Below, one piece after another: positions 50,634-60,002 of a DNA stretch of 64,000 nucleotides. The notes under the pieces were generated by a model. It was not told the DNA's origin and made no database searches. It saw nothing but the letters and a program-made list of their open reading frames with translations. The DNA comes from Caballeronia jiangsuensis. Lineage in GTDB: Bacteria > Pseudomonadota > Gammaproteobacteria > Burkholderiales > Burkholderiaceae. Every line of letters begins with the position of its first letter. The first letter of the stretch is position 1. The DNA lies in NCBI GenBank assembly GCA_000648925.1, contig JFHF01000011.1, forward strand, positions 1 through 64,000, read 5' to 3'. A program made the translations under genes and the position numbers.

Positions 50634-51671
50634 TCAGACCTTGACGGAGGCGAGCGCCTTCTTGACGAAGTCGTTGGTCCAGGTCTTCGACAAGTCGATC
50701 GGCTTGCCCTTCACGGTTTCGTCGAAGGCTTGCAGCGTCTTGAGCGAGGTCGCGGGACCGTCGGCGGGCATCAGGCCGTCCGGCGACAACGCTTCCCGCA
50801 CGTGCTGCCACGAGTCGAGATAGAGCGCGCGATCGCCGAGCAGATAGCTTTCCGGCACGGTCGAAATCAGATCCTTGCCCGATGCCGCCTGCAGCCACTT
50901 CAGCGCGCGCACCATCGCGTTGGTGAGCGCCTGCGTCGTGTTCGGGTTCTTCGTGATGAAACTCTGCGATGCGTACAGGCAGCCCGCCGGCATGTTGCCG
51001 CCGAACACCTTCACGGTATCCGCGAGCGTGCGCGTGTCGGAGACGATGCGGATATCGCCCGCGCGATCGAGCTTGGTCATCACCGGATCGAGATTGGCGA
51101 TGGCGTCGATCTGGCCGGATTGCAGCGCGGCGATCGCGCCCGCTCCCGCGCCCACGCCGATGAACGACACGTCGCTCGCCTTCAGCCCGGCCTGCGCGAG
51201 AACGAAGCTCGCCATGATCGACGTCGACGAGCCCGGCGCCGTCACGCCGATCTTCTTGCCCTTCAGATCCGCGACCGACTTGTAGTTCGGCATCGTCTTC
51301 TTCGACACCGCGAGCACGATCTGCGGCGCGCGTCCCTGCAGCACGAACTCGCGGAAGTACTGATTTTTAGCCTGCAGCAGGAGCGTGTGCTCGAACGCGC
51401 CGGACACCACATCCGCGCTCCCGCCGACCGCCGCCTGCAACGCCTTCGCGCCGCCCGCGAAATCGGCGATTTCGACGTCGAGCCCTTCGTCCTTGAAGTA
51501 GTTGCGGCGCTCCGCGATCGTGAGCGGCAGATAGTAGAAGAGATTCTTGCCGCCGACCGCGATCGATACCTTCGTCTGCTCCGGCTTCGTCTGCGCAAAC
51601 GCGAGCGGCATGGCGGACCATGCCCCGGCCGCAATCGCGGCGCCGCTCGCGATGAACGTTCTGCGTTTCAT
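50634..51671 (-). CDS. NitT/TauT-type ABC importer, substrate-binding protein
   Basis: A 345-residue periplasmic protein. The signal peptide starts MKRRTFIASGAA, with a twin Arg and hydrophobic part, so a Tat signal is possible, ending in AFAQ. The mature SsuA/NMT1-like domain has ISAVGGK-type start (SIAVGGKNLFYYLPL), GGAKALQAAVGGSADVV and GVTAPGSSTSIMA. The family binds sulfonates, thiamine precursors, nitrate or aromatic carboxylates; the ligand here is unknown. It lies 43 bp after the CoA-transferase gene and 3 bp before the ATPase gene. Confidence 0.87.
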   Translation of the reverse strand: MKRRTFIASGAAIAAGAWSAMPLAFAQTKPEQTKVSIAVGGKNLFYYLPLTIAERRNYFKDEGLDVEIADFAGGAKALQAAVGGSADVVSGAFEHTLLLQAKNQYFREFVLQGRAPQIVLAVSKKTMPNYKSVADLKGKKIGVTAPGSSTSIMASFVLAQAGLKASDVSFIGVGAGAGAIAALQSGQIDAIANLDPVMTKLDRAGDIRIVSDTRTLADTVKVFGGNMPAGCLYASQSFITKNPNTTQALTNAMVRALKWLQAASGKDLISTVPESYLLGDRALYLDSWQHVREALSPDGLMPADGPATSLKTLQAFDETVKGKPIDLSKTWTNDFVKKALASVKV

Positions 51672-51714
51672 CGTGTTTCGTCTCCTTGGAATTCTTGTTG
51701 TCTGCTAGCGCGCG

Positions 51715-52920
51715 TCAAATCACTTTGGCCGCCCGCAGCCGCGCAATATCGTCGGCATCATACCCGAGCGTTTGAAGTACTTCATCCGTGTGTTCACCGA
51801 GTTGCGGACCGAGCCAGCGCGTTTCGCCCGGCGTGTCCGAGAGCTTCGGCGTGACGTTCGGCAGCGTGATGTCTCGGCCGTCCTGCCACGGAAAACGTTG
51901 CAGCATCTGGCGCGCGATGTATTGCGGATCGGTGAACATGTCGGCGACGCTGTAGATGCGCCCGGCCGGCACGTCGGCGGCGTTGAGCACGGCGAGCGCC
52001 TCGTCGATGCTGCGTGTCGCGAGCCACGCGGCGATGGCGTCGTCGATTTCCTGCGTGCGCGGCACGCGGCCATCGTTCGATGCGAGCGCGGGATCGTCCG
52101 CGAGGTCCGCGCGGTCGATCGCGTTCATGAGGCGCTTGAAGATCGGATCGCTGTTGCCGCCGATCACGATGCTGCCGTCGCGGCACGGATAGGTGTTCGA
52201 CGGCACGATGCCCGGCAGCGATGCGCCGGTGCGTTCGCGCACCATGCCGTACACGCCGTATTCCGGGACCACGCTTTCCATCATGTTGAAGACGGCTTCG
52301 TACAGCGCGACATCGACGACCTGCCCCTTGCCGCCGTTCACCTGCCGATGATGCAGCGCCATCAGCGCGCCGATCACGCCATGCAGCGCGGCAATCGAAT
52401 CGCCGATGGAAATGCCGATACGCGGCGGTGGCAGGTCCGGGTAGCCGGTGATGTGCCGCAAGCCGCCCATCGATTCGGCGATGGCGCCGAAGCCCGGCCG
52501 GTCGCGATATGGCCCGGTCTGGCCATAGCCGGACAGCCGCACCATCACGAGACCGGGATTCTCGGCGGACAGCACTTCATAGCCGAGCCCGAGCTTTTCG
52601 AGCAGACCGGGCCGGAAGTTCTCGACCACGATATCGGCTTCTTTAGCAAGCCGGCGCACGATCTCCTTGCCATCCTCGGCCTTGAGATTCACCGTCACCG
52701 ATTTCTTGTTGCGCGCCTGCACCGCCCACCAGAGCGACGTGCCGCCCACCTCGGGATAGAGCTTGCGCCACTTGCGCAGCGGATCGCCGCCGTTCGGGTC
52801 TTCGACCTTGATGACATCGGCGCCGAATTCGCCCATGAAGCGCGCGGCGAACGGCCCGGCGATGAGCGTGCCGAGTTCCAGCACCTTGACGCCGGCGAGT
52901 GGTCCCGTCGTTGCGTTCAT
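51715..52920 (-). CDS. CaiB/BaiF family class III CoA-transferase
   Basis: A 401-residue family III CoA-transferase. The start VKVLELGTLIAGPFAARFMGEFGADVIKVE is the classic domain opening. The catalytic aspartate is probably D174 in SIGDSIAALHG, at the position of D169 in formyl-CoA transferase. The family moves CoA between carboxylic acids (formyl/oxalyl, carnitine, bile acids, succinyl donors and others); the substrate is not readable here. It precedes the importer genes by 43 bp on the same strand, which suggests that the imported acid is activated by this enzyme. Confidence 0.88.
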   Translation of the reverse strand: MNATTGPLAGVKVLELGTLIAGPFAARFMGEFGADVIKVEDPNGGDPLRKWRKLYPEVGGTSLWWAVQARNKKSVTVNLKAEDGKEIVRRLAKEADIVVENFRPGLLEKLGLGYEVLSAENPGLVMVRLSGYGQTGPYRDRPGFGAIAESMGGLRHITGYPDLPPPRIGISIGDSIAALHGVIGALMALHHRQVNGGKGQVVDVALYEAVFNMMESVVPEYGVYGMVRERTGASLPGIVPSNTYPCRDGSIVIGGNSDPIFKRLMNAIDRADLADDPALASNDGRVPRTQEIDDAIAAWLATRSIDEALAVLNAADVPAGRIYSVADMFTDPQYIARQMLQRFPWQDGRDITLPNVTPKLSDTPGETRWLGPQLGEHTDEVLQTLGYDADDIARLRAAKVI

Positions 52921-52950
52921 GGTTGCGTCTCCTTTTTTTGCTGGCTTTTT

Positions 52951-53175
52951 TTACAGCGGAATATCGAGCGGCTTGAAGCGCGGCGTGCCGTCGGCGAGCG
53001 TCTCGTTGAACATTTGCGCGGGACGCACCCACAAGCCGCGTTCGTGCGGCCACAGATGTTCGTAGACGATCATCGCTTCCTCGGTTTCCGAGTGCCGCGC
53101 GACGCCGATCACGCGATAAAGACCGCCCTTGTAGTGACGGTGGGTCGCGAGCGCGAGAGCTTCGGTTTCTGTCAT
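52951..53175 (-). CDS. DUF1653 family small protein
   Basis: A 74-residue protein with the DUF1653 pattern: HYKGGLYRVIGVARHSETEE, MIVYEHLWP, and WVRPAQMFNE. Function unknown. The ATG at 53173-53175 is preceded by AGGA about 12 nt upstream. It lies 28 bp downstream of recR and 30 bp upstream of the CoA-transferase, so it may be transcribed with either. Confidence 0.85.
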   Translation of the reverse strand: MTETEALALATHRHYKGGLYRVIGVARHSETEEAMIVYEHLWPHERGLWVRPAQMFNETLADGTPRFKPLDIPL

Positions 53176-53203
53176 CGGTATGGTGTCCTGCTGATGGTCG
53201 CGT

Positions 53204-53800
53204 TCAGACCGAGCGGCGATCGAGCATCGCGCGCGCGATCGTGCCCGCATCGACATATTCGAGCTCGCCGCCGACGGGCACGCCGCGCGCGAGCCGCGTC
53301 ACCTTCAGCCCTTTCGACTTGAGCGTCTGCGCGAGATAGTGCGCGGTCGCCTCGCCTTCGTTCGTGAAGTTGGTGGCGAGCACCACTTCCTGCACCACGC
53401 CGTCGAGGGCGCGACCGATCAGGCGTTCGAAGTGAATTTCCTTCGGCCCGATGCCGTCGAGCGGACTCAAGCGCCCCATCAGCACGAAATAGAGCCCGCG
53501 ATATGTGAGCGTCTGCTCGAGCATGATCTGATCGGCAGGCGTTTCGACGACGCACAGCAAGCCCGGGTCGCGTTCCTCGTCGCTGCAGACTTCGCAGATG
53601 TCGGCTTCGGTGAAGGTGTTGCACTTCTCGCAGTGCTTCAGATGCTCGGTCGCGAACAGGAGCGACGCGCCGAGCTTCTCGGCGCCCGCGCGGTCGTGCT
53701 GCATCAGGTGATAGGCCATGCGCTGCGCCGACTTCGGTCCGACGCCGGGCAGCGCGCGCAGCGCCTCGACGAGCGCCGACAGGGCGGAAGGTTGTTTCAT
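53204..53800 (-). CDS. recR: recombination mediator RecR
   Basis: A 198-residue protein that loads RecA with RecO/RecF. It has an N-terminal HhH ([17 protein letters not shown]), a zinc finger C57/C60/C69/C72, a Toprim domain ([20 protein letters not shown]) and a Walker-B-like C-terminus. Placement after dnaX-ybaB is the classic bacterial cluster. The gap to ybaB is 41 bp. Confidence 0.96.
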   Translation of the reverse strand: MKQPSALSALVEALRALPGVGPKSAQRMAYHLMQHDRAGAEKLGASLLFATEHLKHCEKCNTFTEADICEVCSDEERDPGLLCVVETPADQIMLEQTLTYRGLYFVLMGRLSPLDGIGPKEIHFERLIGRALDGVVQEVVLATNFTNEGEATAHYLAQTLKSKGLKVTRLARGVPVGGELEYVDAGTIARAMLDRRSV

Positions 53801-53841
53801 GTGTCCTCATGACGCGCCGAATTCGCTTCGGCGCGCGCGGT

Positions 53842-54168
53842 TTAGAACGGCAGCTTGAAACCCGGCGGCATCGGCATGCCGGCGGTCATGCCGCTCATCT
53901 TCTCTTGCGTGGTGGCCTCGGCCTTGCGCACGGCGTCGTTGAACGCTGCGGCGACGAGGTCTTCCAGCATGTCTTTGTCGTCGGCGAGCAGGCTCGGGTC
54001 GATGGACACGCGCTTGACGTCGTTCTTGCAGGTCATCGTCACCTTCACGAGACCGGCGCCGGACTGGCCCTCGACCTCGATCAGCGCGAGCTGATCCTGC
54101 ATCTTCTTCATGTTTTCCTGCATCTGCTGAGCCTGTTTCATCAGCCCGGCGAGTTGGTTCTTCATCAT
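53842..54168 (-). CDS. ybaB: YbaB/EbfC nucleoid-associated protein
   Basis: A 108-residue DNA-binding protein with the YbaB coiled-coil start [19 protein letters not shown] and core [23 protein letters not shown]. It ends in MPPGFKLPF. The E. coli and Borrelia relatives bind and bridge DNA. It lies between dnaX (84 bp upstream) and recR. Confidence 0.95.
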   Translation of the reverse strand: MMKNQLAGLMKQAQQMQENMKKMQDQLALIEVEGQSGAGLVKVTMTCKNDVKRVSIDPSLLADDKDMLEDLVAAAFNDAVRKAEATTQEKMSGMTAGMPMPPGFKLPF

Positions 54169-54252
54169 GGTTCGGCTCCTTACTGGAAAACGTGTGGCGA
54201 AAGCGCGCGCGATACGCGCGCTCGGAATTCAGTGGCTAAGCGCGGCGTCGAT

Positions 54253-56469
54253 TCACGACGGGTTCGCGCCCGATGCGGAGATCGGCTTGATCGAACCCTG
54301 CACGATGCTCGCGCCGAAATCGCGGATCAGCGATTGCACGAACGGATCCTGTTTGATCTCCTGCTCGGCTTCCTGCTGGCGTCGCGCGCGGTCGGCGGCA
54401 TCGAGCGCGGCGGCGGTGCGGCGCACGGGCGCGACGCTCACGCTGACTTCGATCGCGCGGCCGAGCTTTTCGGCGAGCGCGGCCTTGAGCTTCGTGACGT
54501 GCGAGACGTCGGTGTACATCTGCACTGCGACCGCGAGGGTGACGGAATTCGCGTCGCAGGCGGTCAGTTCGCTGTTGAACGCCAACTGATACGCGACGCC
54601 CTTCAGCGGCAGATCGACGGCGAGCGCGGGCCATTCGACCGACACGCCGAGCGCATCGAGCGGCACGGCAGGCGGCAGCGGCGTCATGTCGATGACGGGC
54701 GCGGGCTTCGCGACGGGCTCGGCGTTAAAGCGCATGTCGTCGGGACCGCTGTCGAAGGCGGGCACGAAGCCGTCGTCGGGCGGCATGAAGTATTCGTCGT
54801 CCGATCCTGCCGGCGGATAGTCGTCGGGCGGCATGTCCTCCCACGGCGGCACGACGCCGGACTTTGCGGCGGCGGGTTTGGGCTCGGCCGCCACGGGCGC
54901 CGACGGTGCTGCCGGCGCGCGACGAGGCGTGGGCACCGGAACGGGCGCAGCCGGTTTCGCGACGGGTTTGGGCGCTGCCGCGGCCGGTGCGCCGCGTGCG
55001 CCCCGATCGGATGAAAGACGCATGCCGGCGCTGCGCAGCACGTCGAGCGCAGCACTCGCGCCGCTTGCGCCGCGCGACGTCGCGGGCTCGGATGCGCGCG
55101 CAGCTTGAGGCGCGGCTTCTTCCACGGTTTGCCGCGCGGCGCTCGGCATCGGCGCAGGCTTCGCAGGTACAGCCTCGCTCGTTTCGATGGGCGGCGCGGG
55201 CTTCGCGCTTTCGATCGCGGGCGTCTCTTTCGCCTTGACGACGACGGCTTCCACGGGCGGCGGCGACGCTTTCGCGACAGGCGCGGGCGCGATCGCCCGT
55301 TCAGCCATTGCGCCCGCGAGCGCCGCGGTGCGCGCGGGTTTCGCGCTTGCCGGCGCGCTGACGGCCACACCGCCGCCCGGCCCGCCCGCCGGTTCGAAGG
55401 CGAGCATACGCAGCAGCGTCATCGTGAAGCCGGCGTATTCGTCGGGCGCGAGACCGAGTTCGCCGCGTCCGACCGTTGCAATCTGGTAGAAAAGCTGAAC
55501 CTGCTCGGCGGAAAGCGTCTCGGCGAAGCGGCGGATATCCGCGGCTTCCGGCCATTCATCCAGCACCGACGACGGCGCGAACTGCCCCCACGCGATGCGA
55601 TGCAAAAGACTTGCGAGATCCTGAAGAGCCGTCGAGAAGGACAGGCTGCGCAGCGCCATTTCGTCGGCGATCGCGAGCACGCCGGGGCCGTCGCTTTCGG
55701 CGAGCGCATCGATGAGACGGATCAGATAACTTTGATCAAGCGCGCCGAGCATGCCGCGCACGGCTTCCTCGGTGACCTGGTTCGCCGAATAGGCGATGGC
55801 CTGATCGGTCAGCGACAGCGCATCGCGCATGCTGCCGTCCGCCGCGCGCGACAGAAGACGCAGCGCCTGCGACTCGAACGGAATGCTCTCCTGCTGAAGA
55901 ATGTTCTCCAGATGCGACACGATATGTCCCGCCGGCATCTGCTTCAGATTGAACTGGAGACAGCGCGAGAGCACGGTGACCGGGATCTTCTGCGGATCGG
56001 TCGTCGCGAGAATGAACTTCACATGCGGCGGCGGCTCTTCCAGCGTCTTCAACATCGCGTTGAAGGCGTGGTTCGTGAGCATGTGCACTTCGTCGATCAT
56101 ATAGACCTTGAAGCGCGCATCGACGGGTGCGTACACCGCGCGTTCGAGCAGCGCCGCCATTTCGTCGACGCCGCGATTGCTCGCCGCATCCATTTCGACG
56201 TAATCGACGAAGCGGCCTTCGTCGATTTCCCGGCACGCACGGCACACGCCGCACGGCTTCGAGGTCACGCCGGTTTCACAATTGAGCGCCTTCGCGAAGA
56301 TGCGCGAAAGCGTCGTCTTGCCGACGCCGCGCGTGCCCGTGAAGAGATAGGCATGATGCAGGCGGCCGCCGTCGAGCGCGTGCGTGAGCGCACGGACGAC
56401 GTGCTCCTGGCCGACGAGCGACTCGAACGATTTCGGCCGCCATTTGCGTGCGAGAACTTGATAGGTCAT
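54253..56469 (-). CDS. dnaX: DNA polymerase III subunit tau/gamma
   Basis: A 738-residue clamp-loader subunit. Walker A is TGTRGVGKT (near 44-52), followed by zinc cysteines C64, C73, C76 and C79, and DEVHMLTNHAFNAMLKTLEEPP. A low-complexity Ala/Pro/Lys/Val-rich linker (about 370-570) precedes the C-terminal tau-specific part that binds the polymerase and helicase. The ATG at 56467-56469 starts the typical MTYQVLARKWRP. No A6G-like slippery site for gamma frameshifting is obvious. The SRP RNA gene lies about 170 bp upstream on the same strand. Confidence 0.96.
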   Translation of the reverse strand: MTYQVLARKWRPKSFESLVGQEHVVRALTHALDGGRLHHAYLFTGTRGVGKTTLSRIFAKALNCETGVTSKPCGVCRACREIDEGRFVDYVEMDAASNRGVDEMAALLERAVYAPVDARFKVYMIDEVHMLTNHAFNAMLKTLEEPPPHVKFILATTDPQKIPVTVLSRCLQFNLKQMPAGHIVSHLENILQQESIPFESQALRLLSRAADGSMRDALSLTDQAIAYSANQVTEEAVRGMLGALDQSYLIRLIDALAESDGPGVLAIADEMALRSLSFSTALQDLASLLHRIAWGQFAPSSVLDEWPEAADIRRFAETLSAEQVQLFYQIATVGRGELGLAPDEYAGFTMTLLRMLAFEPAGGPGGGVAVSAPASAKPARTAALAGAMAERAIAPAPVAKASPPPVEAVVVKAKETPAIESAKPAPPIETSEAVPAKPAPMPSAARQTVEEAAPQAARASEPATSRGASGASAALDVLRSAGMRLSSDRGARGAPAAAAPKPVAKPAAPVPVPTPRRAPAAPSAPVAAEPKPAAAKSGVVPPWEDMPPDDYPPAGSDDEYFMPPDDGFVPAFDSGPDDMRFNAEPVAKPAPVIDMTPLPPAVPLDALGVSVEWPALAVDLPLKGVAYQLAFNSELTACDANSVTLAVAVQMYTDVSHVTKLKAALAEKLGRAIEVSVSVAPVRRTAAALDAADRARRQQEAEQEIKQDPFVQSLIRDFGASIVQGSIKPISASGANPS

Positions 56470-56640
56470 GCGCGAAATTGTATCAGCAACGACCTTGCGC
56501 AAACGCCGCTCCGAAAGGCTGCCGAGCCACCCGGACAAGCGGTGCGGACGCGCGAAAACATGCCCCGCGACGGCGCACAGTACAGAGAACGAACGAGGGA
56601 AAACGAGAGAGGAACGACAGAAGAAAGCGGAAGGTGACGA

Positions 56641-56730
56641 GCCCGACCCTCGGCACTGGTGGAAAACGGCTGTGGCTGCTTCGTTCCCGACCTGACCAGG
56701 TTGACCGCGCCACCATGCGAGGAGGCCCGT
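56641..56730 (-). ncRNA. ffs: signal recognition particle 4.5S RNA
   Basis: The minus strand carries the SRP apical core: CCTGGTCAGGTCGGGAACG followed by AAGCAGCC, equivalent to the conserved GGTCAGG...GGAA...AAGCAGCC of bacterial 4.5S RNA. The flanks GGGCCTCCTCGCA.GGTGG and CCACCAGTGCCGAGGGTCGGGC pair imperfectly to close the hairpin, giving an RNA of about 90 nt; ends are approximate. A strong extended -10 lies directly upstream. The position next to dnaX is common in proteobacteria. Confidence 0.92.
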
Positions 56731-56738
56731 CACGACGA

Positions 56739-56747
56739 ATCATACCA
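56739..56747 (-). promoter_or_regulatory. extended -10 promoter of the SRP RNA gene
   Basis: Minus-strand TGG-TATGAT is an extended -10; it would start transcription near 56732, at the RNA's 5' GGGCC. The upstream -35 region is GC-rich and weak. Confidence 0.7.
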
Positions 56748-57066
56748 CGGGGCCGGCCGCGCCCGGAAGGCGCCCGATGAAATGCGCGGACCTTTGCGGC
56801 GCCCTCTTGCGCTTCGTGTTTTCGGCCTCAGATGCGCCCTATCGGTACCCGGCAACGGATAGCAAAGTAGGCTAAGATGACATTTGAATAACCCGGATGT
56901 GGTGCATCTTGCCCTTCCTCGGATCATTCGCCGCCGTTTGCGAGCCGTTCTGGCGCACGGCGTGCGGGCCGAATCCTGGCCGTTGGCGACGAAAGTTCTT
57001 TTCAGTTTTGGTGTATCGTGGCGAGCATTCAAACGCGGGCCTCGAAACAATTGAGGTATTCAGACA
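56748..57066. other. intergenic region before trxA
   Basis: A GC-rich stretch, then an AT-richer part towards trxA. I see no ORF worth calling. A TTGGCG at 56983-56988 and TATCGT at 57014-57019 are on the plus strand but 25 bp apart, so no trxA promoter is assigned with confidence. Confidence 0.6.
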
Positions 57067-57393
57067 ATGAGCGAATCAATCAAGCACATCAGCGACGCTT
57101 CTTTCGAACAGGATGTCGTCAAGTCGGATAAACCTGTCCTGCTCGACTTTTGGGCGGAGTGGTGTGGTCCGTGCAAAATGATTGCCCCGATCCTCGACGA
57201 AGTCGCGAAGGATTATGGCGATCGCCTGCAAATCGCGAAGATCAACGTGGACGAGCATCAGTCGACGCCGGTGAAGTTCGGCGTGCGCGGCATCCCCACG
57301 CTGATCCTTTTCAAGAACGGCGCGGTCGCCGCGCAGAAGGTCGGCGCGCTGTCCAAGTCGCAACTGACCGCGTTCCTCGACAGCAACCTGTAA
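57067..57393 (+). CDS. trxA: thioredoxin 1
   Basis: A 108-residue thiol-disulfide reductant. The active site is WCGPC with C33 and C36; cis-Pro is in [12 protein letters not shown]. Length matches E. coli TrxA. It lies upstream of rho as in E. coli and many proteobacteria. Confidence 0.98.
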   Translation: MSESIKHISDASFEQDVVKSDKPVLLDFWAEWCGPCKMIAPILDEVAKDYGDRLQIAKINVDEHQSTPVKFGVRGIPTLILFKNGAVAAQKVGALSKSQLTAFLDSNL

Positions 57394-57485
57394 CGGCATC
57401 ACCGGCGGGCGTCGGCATCCAATGACGCCCGCCTCTGCATTCGCAGCGCCGCATCGGCACCACCGAGAAGCGCAAACGTAATGCA

Positions 57486-57513
57486 GCCGATGTTGTCACG
57501 CGACAACATCGGC
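57486..57513. repeat. 12-bp perfect inverted repeat between trxA and rho
   Basis: GCCGATGTTGTC (57486-57497) and GACAACATCGGC (57502-57513) are fully complementary around ACGC. It lies 93 bp after trxA and 50 bp before the rho -10. Without a T-run it is not a classical terminator; it may be an operator or an RNA hairpin. Confidence 0.6.
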
Positions 57514-57561
57514 CGAAAAGCCCCGCCCAAAGCCAACCCGAGGCTCGCGCGGCGTGTGCTA

Positions 57562-57570
57562 TGCTAGAAT
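57562..57570 (+). promoter_or_regulatory. extended -10 promoter of rho
   Basis: TGC-TAGAAT is an extended -10 with five of six matches. Transcription would begin near 57577, giving a leader of about 90 nt before rho. Confidence 0.6.
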
Positions 57571-57606
57571 CACAAGAGTTCAAGAAGTATTAAGTCTCGA
57601 GCGGTT

Positions 57607-57651
57607 CCGCTCACCTCTTCTCCCAAATCTTTCTGTCGCACCTCTCTCCCC
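57607..57651 (+). promoter_or_regulatory. C-rich, G-poor rho leader (candidate rut site)
   Basis: In these 45 nt I count 23 C and only 3 G, in an otherwise balanced GC-rich genome. Rho binds C-rich, G-poor RNA, and E. coli rho is autoregulated by attenuation in its leader. Assigning that role here is inference. Confidence 0.45.
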
Positions 57652-57665
57652 GGCGGGAAATCCGT

Positions 57666-58931
57666 ATGCATTTATCCGAGCTCAAGTCTCAGCACGTGTC
57701 TGCACTGATCGAGATGGCCAATGGCCTCGAGATCGAAAATGCGAACCGCCTGCGCAAGCAGGAACTCATGTTCGCCATTCTTAAAAAGCGCGCCAAGGCT
57801 GGCGACACGATTTTCGGCGACGGCACGCTCGAAGTGCTGCCCGATGGCTTCGGCTTTCTGCGCTCGCCCGAGACTTCGTATCTCGCGAGCACGGACGACA
57901 TTTACATCAGCCCGTCGCAAATCCGCCGCTTCAATCTGCACACCGGCGACACGATCGAAGGCGAAGTGCGCACGCCGAAAGACGGCGAGCGTTACTTCGC
58001 GCTCGTGAAGGTGGACAAAGTCAACGGGCAGCCGCCCGAGGCCTCGAAACACAAGATCATGTTCGAGAACCTCACGCCGCTGCACCCGAACAAGCCGCTG
58101 CCGCTCGAACGCGAAATGCGCGGCGAGGAAAACGTCACGGGCCGGATCATCGACATGATCTCGCCGATCGGCAAGGGCCAGCGCGGCCTGCTCGTCGCGT
58201 CGCCGAAGTCGGGCAAGACCGTGATGCTTCAGCACATCGCGCATGCGGTGAAGGCGAATCATCCGGACGTCATCCTGTTCGTGCTGCTCATCGACGAGCG
58301 TCCGGAAGAAGTGACGGAAATGCAGCGTTCGGTGCGCGGCGAAGTCATCGCCTCGACCTTCGACGAACCCGCCGCGCGTCACGTGCAGGTGGCCGAAATG
58401 GTCATCGAGAAGGCGAAGCGTCTCGTCGAAATGAAGCATGACGTCGTCATTCTTCTCGACTCGATCACGCGTCTCGCGCGCGCCTACAACACCGTCGTGC
58501 CGGCATCGGGCAAGGTGCTGACGGGCGGTGTCGACGCCAACGCGCTGCAGCGTCCGAAACGCTTCTTCGGCGCGGCTCGCAACATCGAGGAAGGCGGTTC
58601 GCTCACGATCATCGGCACGGCGCTCATCGAAACGGGCAGCCGCATGGACGACGTGATCTACGAAGAGTTCAAGGGCACCGGCAACATGGAAGTGCACCTC
58701 GAACGCCGTCTCGCGGAAAAGCGCGTGTATCCGTCCATCAACCTGAACAAGTCGGGCACGCGCCGCGAAGAACTGCTCATCAAGCCGGACCTGTTGCAGA
58801 AGGTCTGGGTGCTGCGCAAGTTCATCCACGACATGGACGAAGTCGAAGCCATGGAATTCCTGCTCGACAAGATCCGTCAGACGAAGAACAACGCCGAGTT
58901 CTTCGACATGATGCGTCGCGGCGGAGGCTGA
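57666..58931 (+). CDS. rho: transcription termination factor Rho
   Basis: A 421-residue hexameric RNA helicase. The N-terminal RNA-binding domain has the RNP1-like GFGFLR (61-66), the P-loop is SPKSGKT (179-185), and the Walker B and Q/R-loops follow ([16 protein letters not shown], then [19 protein letters not shown]). It ends within a normal length with no inserted domain. A strong terminator follows at 58958-58981. Confidence 0.98.
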   Translation: MHLSELKSQHVSALIEMANGLEIENANRLRKQELMFAILKKRAKAGDTIFGDGTLEVLPDGFGFLRSPETSYLASTDDIYISPSQIRRFNLHTGDTIEGEVRTPKDGERYFALVKVDKVNGQPPEASKHKIMFENLTPLHPNKPLPLEREMRGEENVTGRIIDMISPIGKGQRGLLVASPKSGKTVMLQHIAHAVKANHPDVILFVLLIDERPEEVTEMQRSVRGEVIASTFDEPAARHVQVAEMVIEKAKRLVEMKHDVVILLDSITRLARAYNTVVPASGKVLTGGVDANALQRPKRFFGAARNIEEGGSLTIIGTALIETGSRMDDVIYEEFKGTGNMEVHLERRLAEKRVYPSINLNKSGTRREELLIKPDLLQKVWVLRKFIHDMDEVEAMEFLLDKIRQTKNNAEFFDMMRRGGG

Positions 58932-58957
58932 TTCCGCTTCGCTGCTTCAGGACAGAA

Positions 58958-58981
58958 AACCGCCTGCTTAGTCAGGCGGTT
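58958..58981 (+). terminator. intrinsic terminator after rho
   Basis: AACCGCCTG / CAGGCGGTT stem with a 6-nt loop, followed by a T-run (TTTTT). Confidence 0.9.
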
Positions 58982-59036
58982 TTTTATTGGCGCTCTGCGT
59001 ACAATTCGCAACTGTTCCAGTCCTCCCGTTCGACGC

Positions 59037-59864
59037 ATGGCCAACCTCTTCTCCCGCTGGTTCGGCGCGCAACGCCGCGAGCGCGCGCTGCGCAAGTACG
59101 CGATCGACGACGCGCTATGGCAGCGCACCCTCGACACGTACCCGTGCTTCGGCCATTTGAATGCGGACGACCTCGCACGTCTGCGCGAAACCGCGAGCCT
59201 TTTCATCGCGCAAAAGGAATTCTCGACTGCGCACGATCTCGAACTGACGGATCAGATGGTCGTCTCGATCGCCGCGCAAGCCTGTCTGCCGGTGCTCAAT
59301 CTCGACCTCGATCTGTATCGCGGCTGGGTCGGCGTGATCGTCTATCCGGGCGAGTTCATCATCAGGAAGACGGTCGAAGACGAAGACGGCGTCGTGCACG
59401 AAATCGAGCACGATGCGAGCGGTGAAGCGTGGGAAGGCGGCCCCGTCGTGCTCTCGTGGGAAGACGCGCAGATGGCCGACGGCTCGGACGCGTACAACGT
59501 CGTGATCCACGAGTTCGCGCACAAGATCGACATGGTGACGGGCGAAGCCGATGGCCATCCCCCGCTCTTTCGCCGCTGGCACGCACCGCTCGACACGACC
59601 GCCTGGGCCGATATCTTCGACAACGCGTACGACCAGTTTTGCGCGCGCGTGGACGCGGTGCCGGAGCGGCGCTGGAGCCGCTTCGAGCGCGACTCGCTGA
59701 TCGATCCGTATGCGGCGGACCATCCGTCGGAGTTTTTCGCGGTGTGCAGCGAGGCGCTTTTCGTGACGCCGCAGGCGTTCGAAGCCGGGTATCCCGAACT
59801 TTACCGGCTGCTCGCGCGCTATTACCGGCAGGACCCGGCGGGCGTCGGCGCGCTCGGCGCATGA
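59037..59864 (+). CDS. mtfA: MtfA-type zinc metallopeptidase
   Basis: A 275-residue M90-family peptidase. The zinc site HEFAHKIDM gives H158, E159 and H162; SEFFAVCSEALF later supplies the family's third-ligand region. E. coli MtfA binds the Mlc repressor and responds to glucose; no ptsG-like partner is in this window. It lies between rho and rpmE2, both on the same strand. Confidence 0.92.
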   Translation: MANLFSRWFGAQRRERALRKYAIDDALWQRTLDTYPCFGHLNADDLARLRETASLFIAQKEFSTAHDLELTDQMVVSIAAQACLPVLNLDLDLYRGWVGVIVYPGEFIIRKTVEDEDGVVHEIEHDASGEAWEGGPVVLSWEDAQMADGSDAYNVVIHEFAHKIDMVTGEADGHPPLFRRWHAPLDTTAWADIFDNAYDQFCARVDAVPERRWSRFERDSLIDPYAADHPSEFFAVCSEALFVTPQAFEAGYPELYRLLARYYRQDPAGVGALGA

Positions 59865-60002
59865 GTTCCGCCGCGACCTCCGGAAAAGATGTCAAGCGCC
59901 TGATTTTCTGGCATAATCGCCGTTTTTCGACCCCAGGCAAGTGACTCGACCGGCACTCAGCAAGTGCAACGGGTTGGCTACCGCCAGATACCAGGAAAGA
60001 CC

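Noticed and set aside
54253..56469. Programmed -1 frameshift for DnaX gamma
   Set aside because: No A-rich slippery heptamer is visible in the coding strand.
57014..57019. TATCGT as a trxA -10
   Set aside because: The nearest TTGGCG is 25 bp upstream, too far for a normal -35/-10 spacing, so I do not call a trxA promoter.
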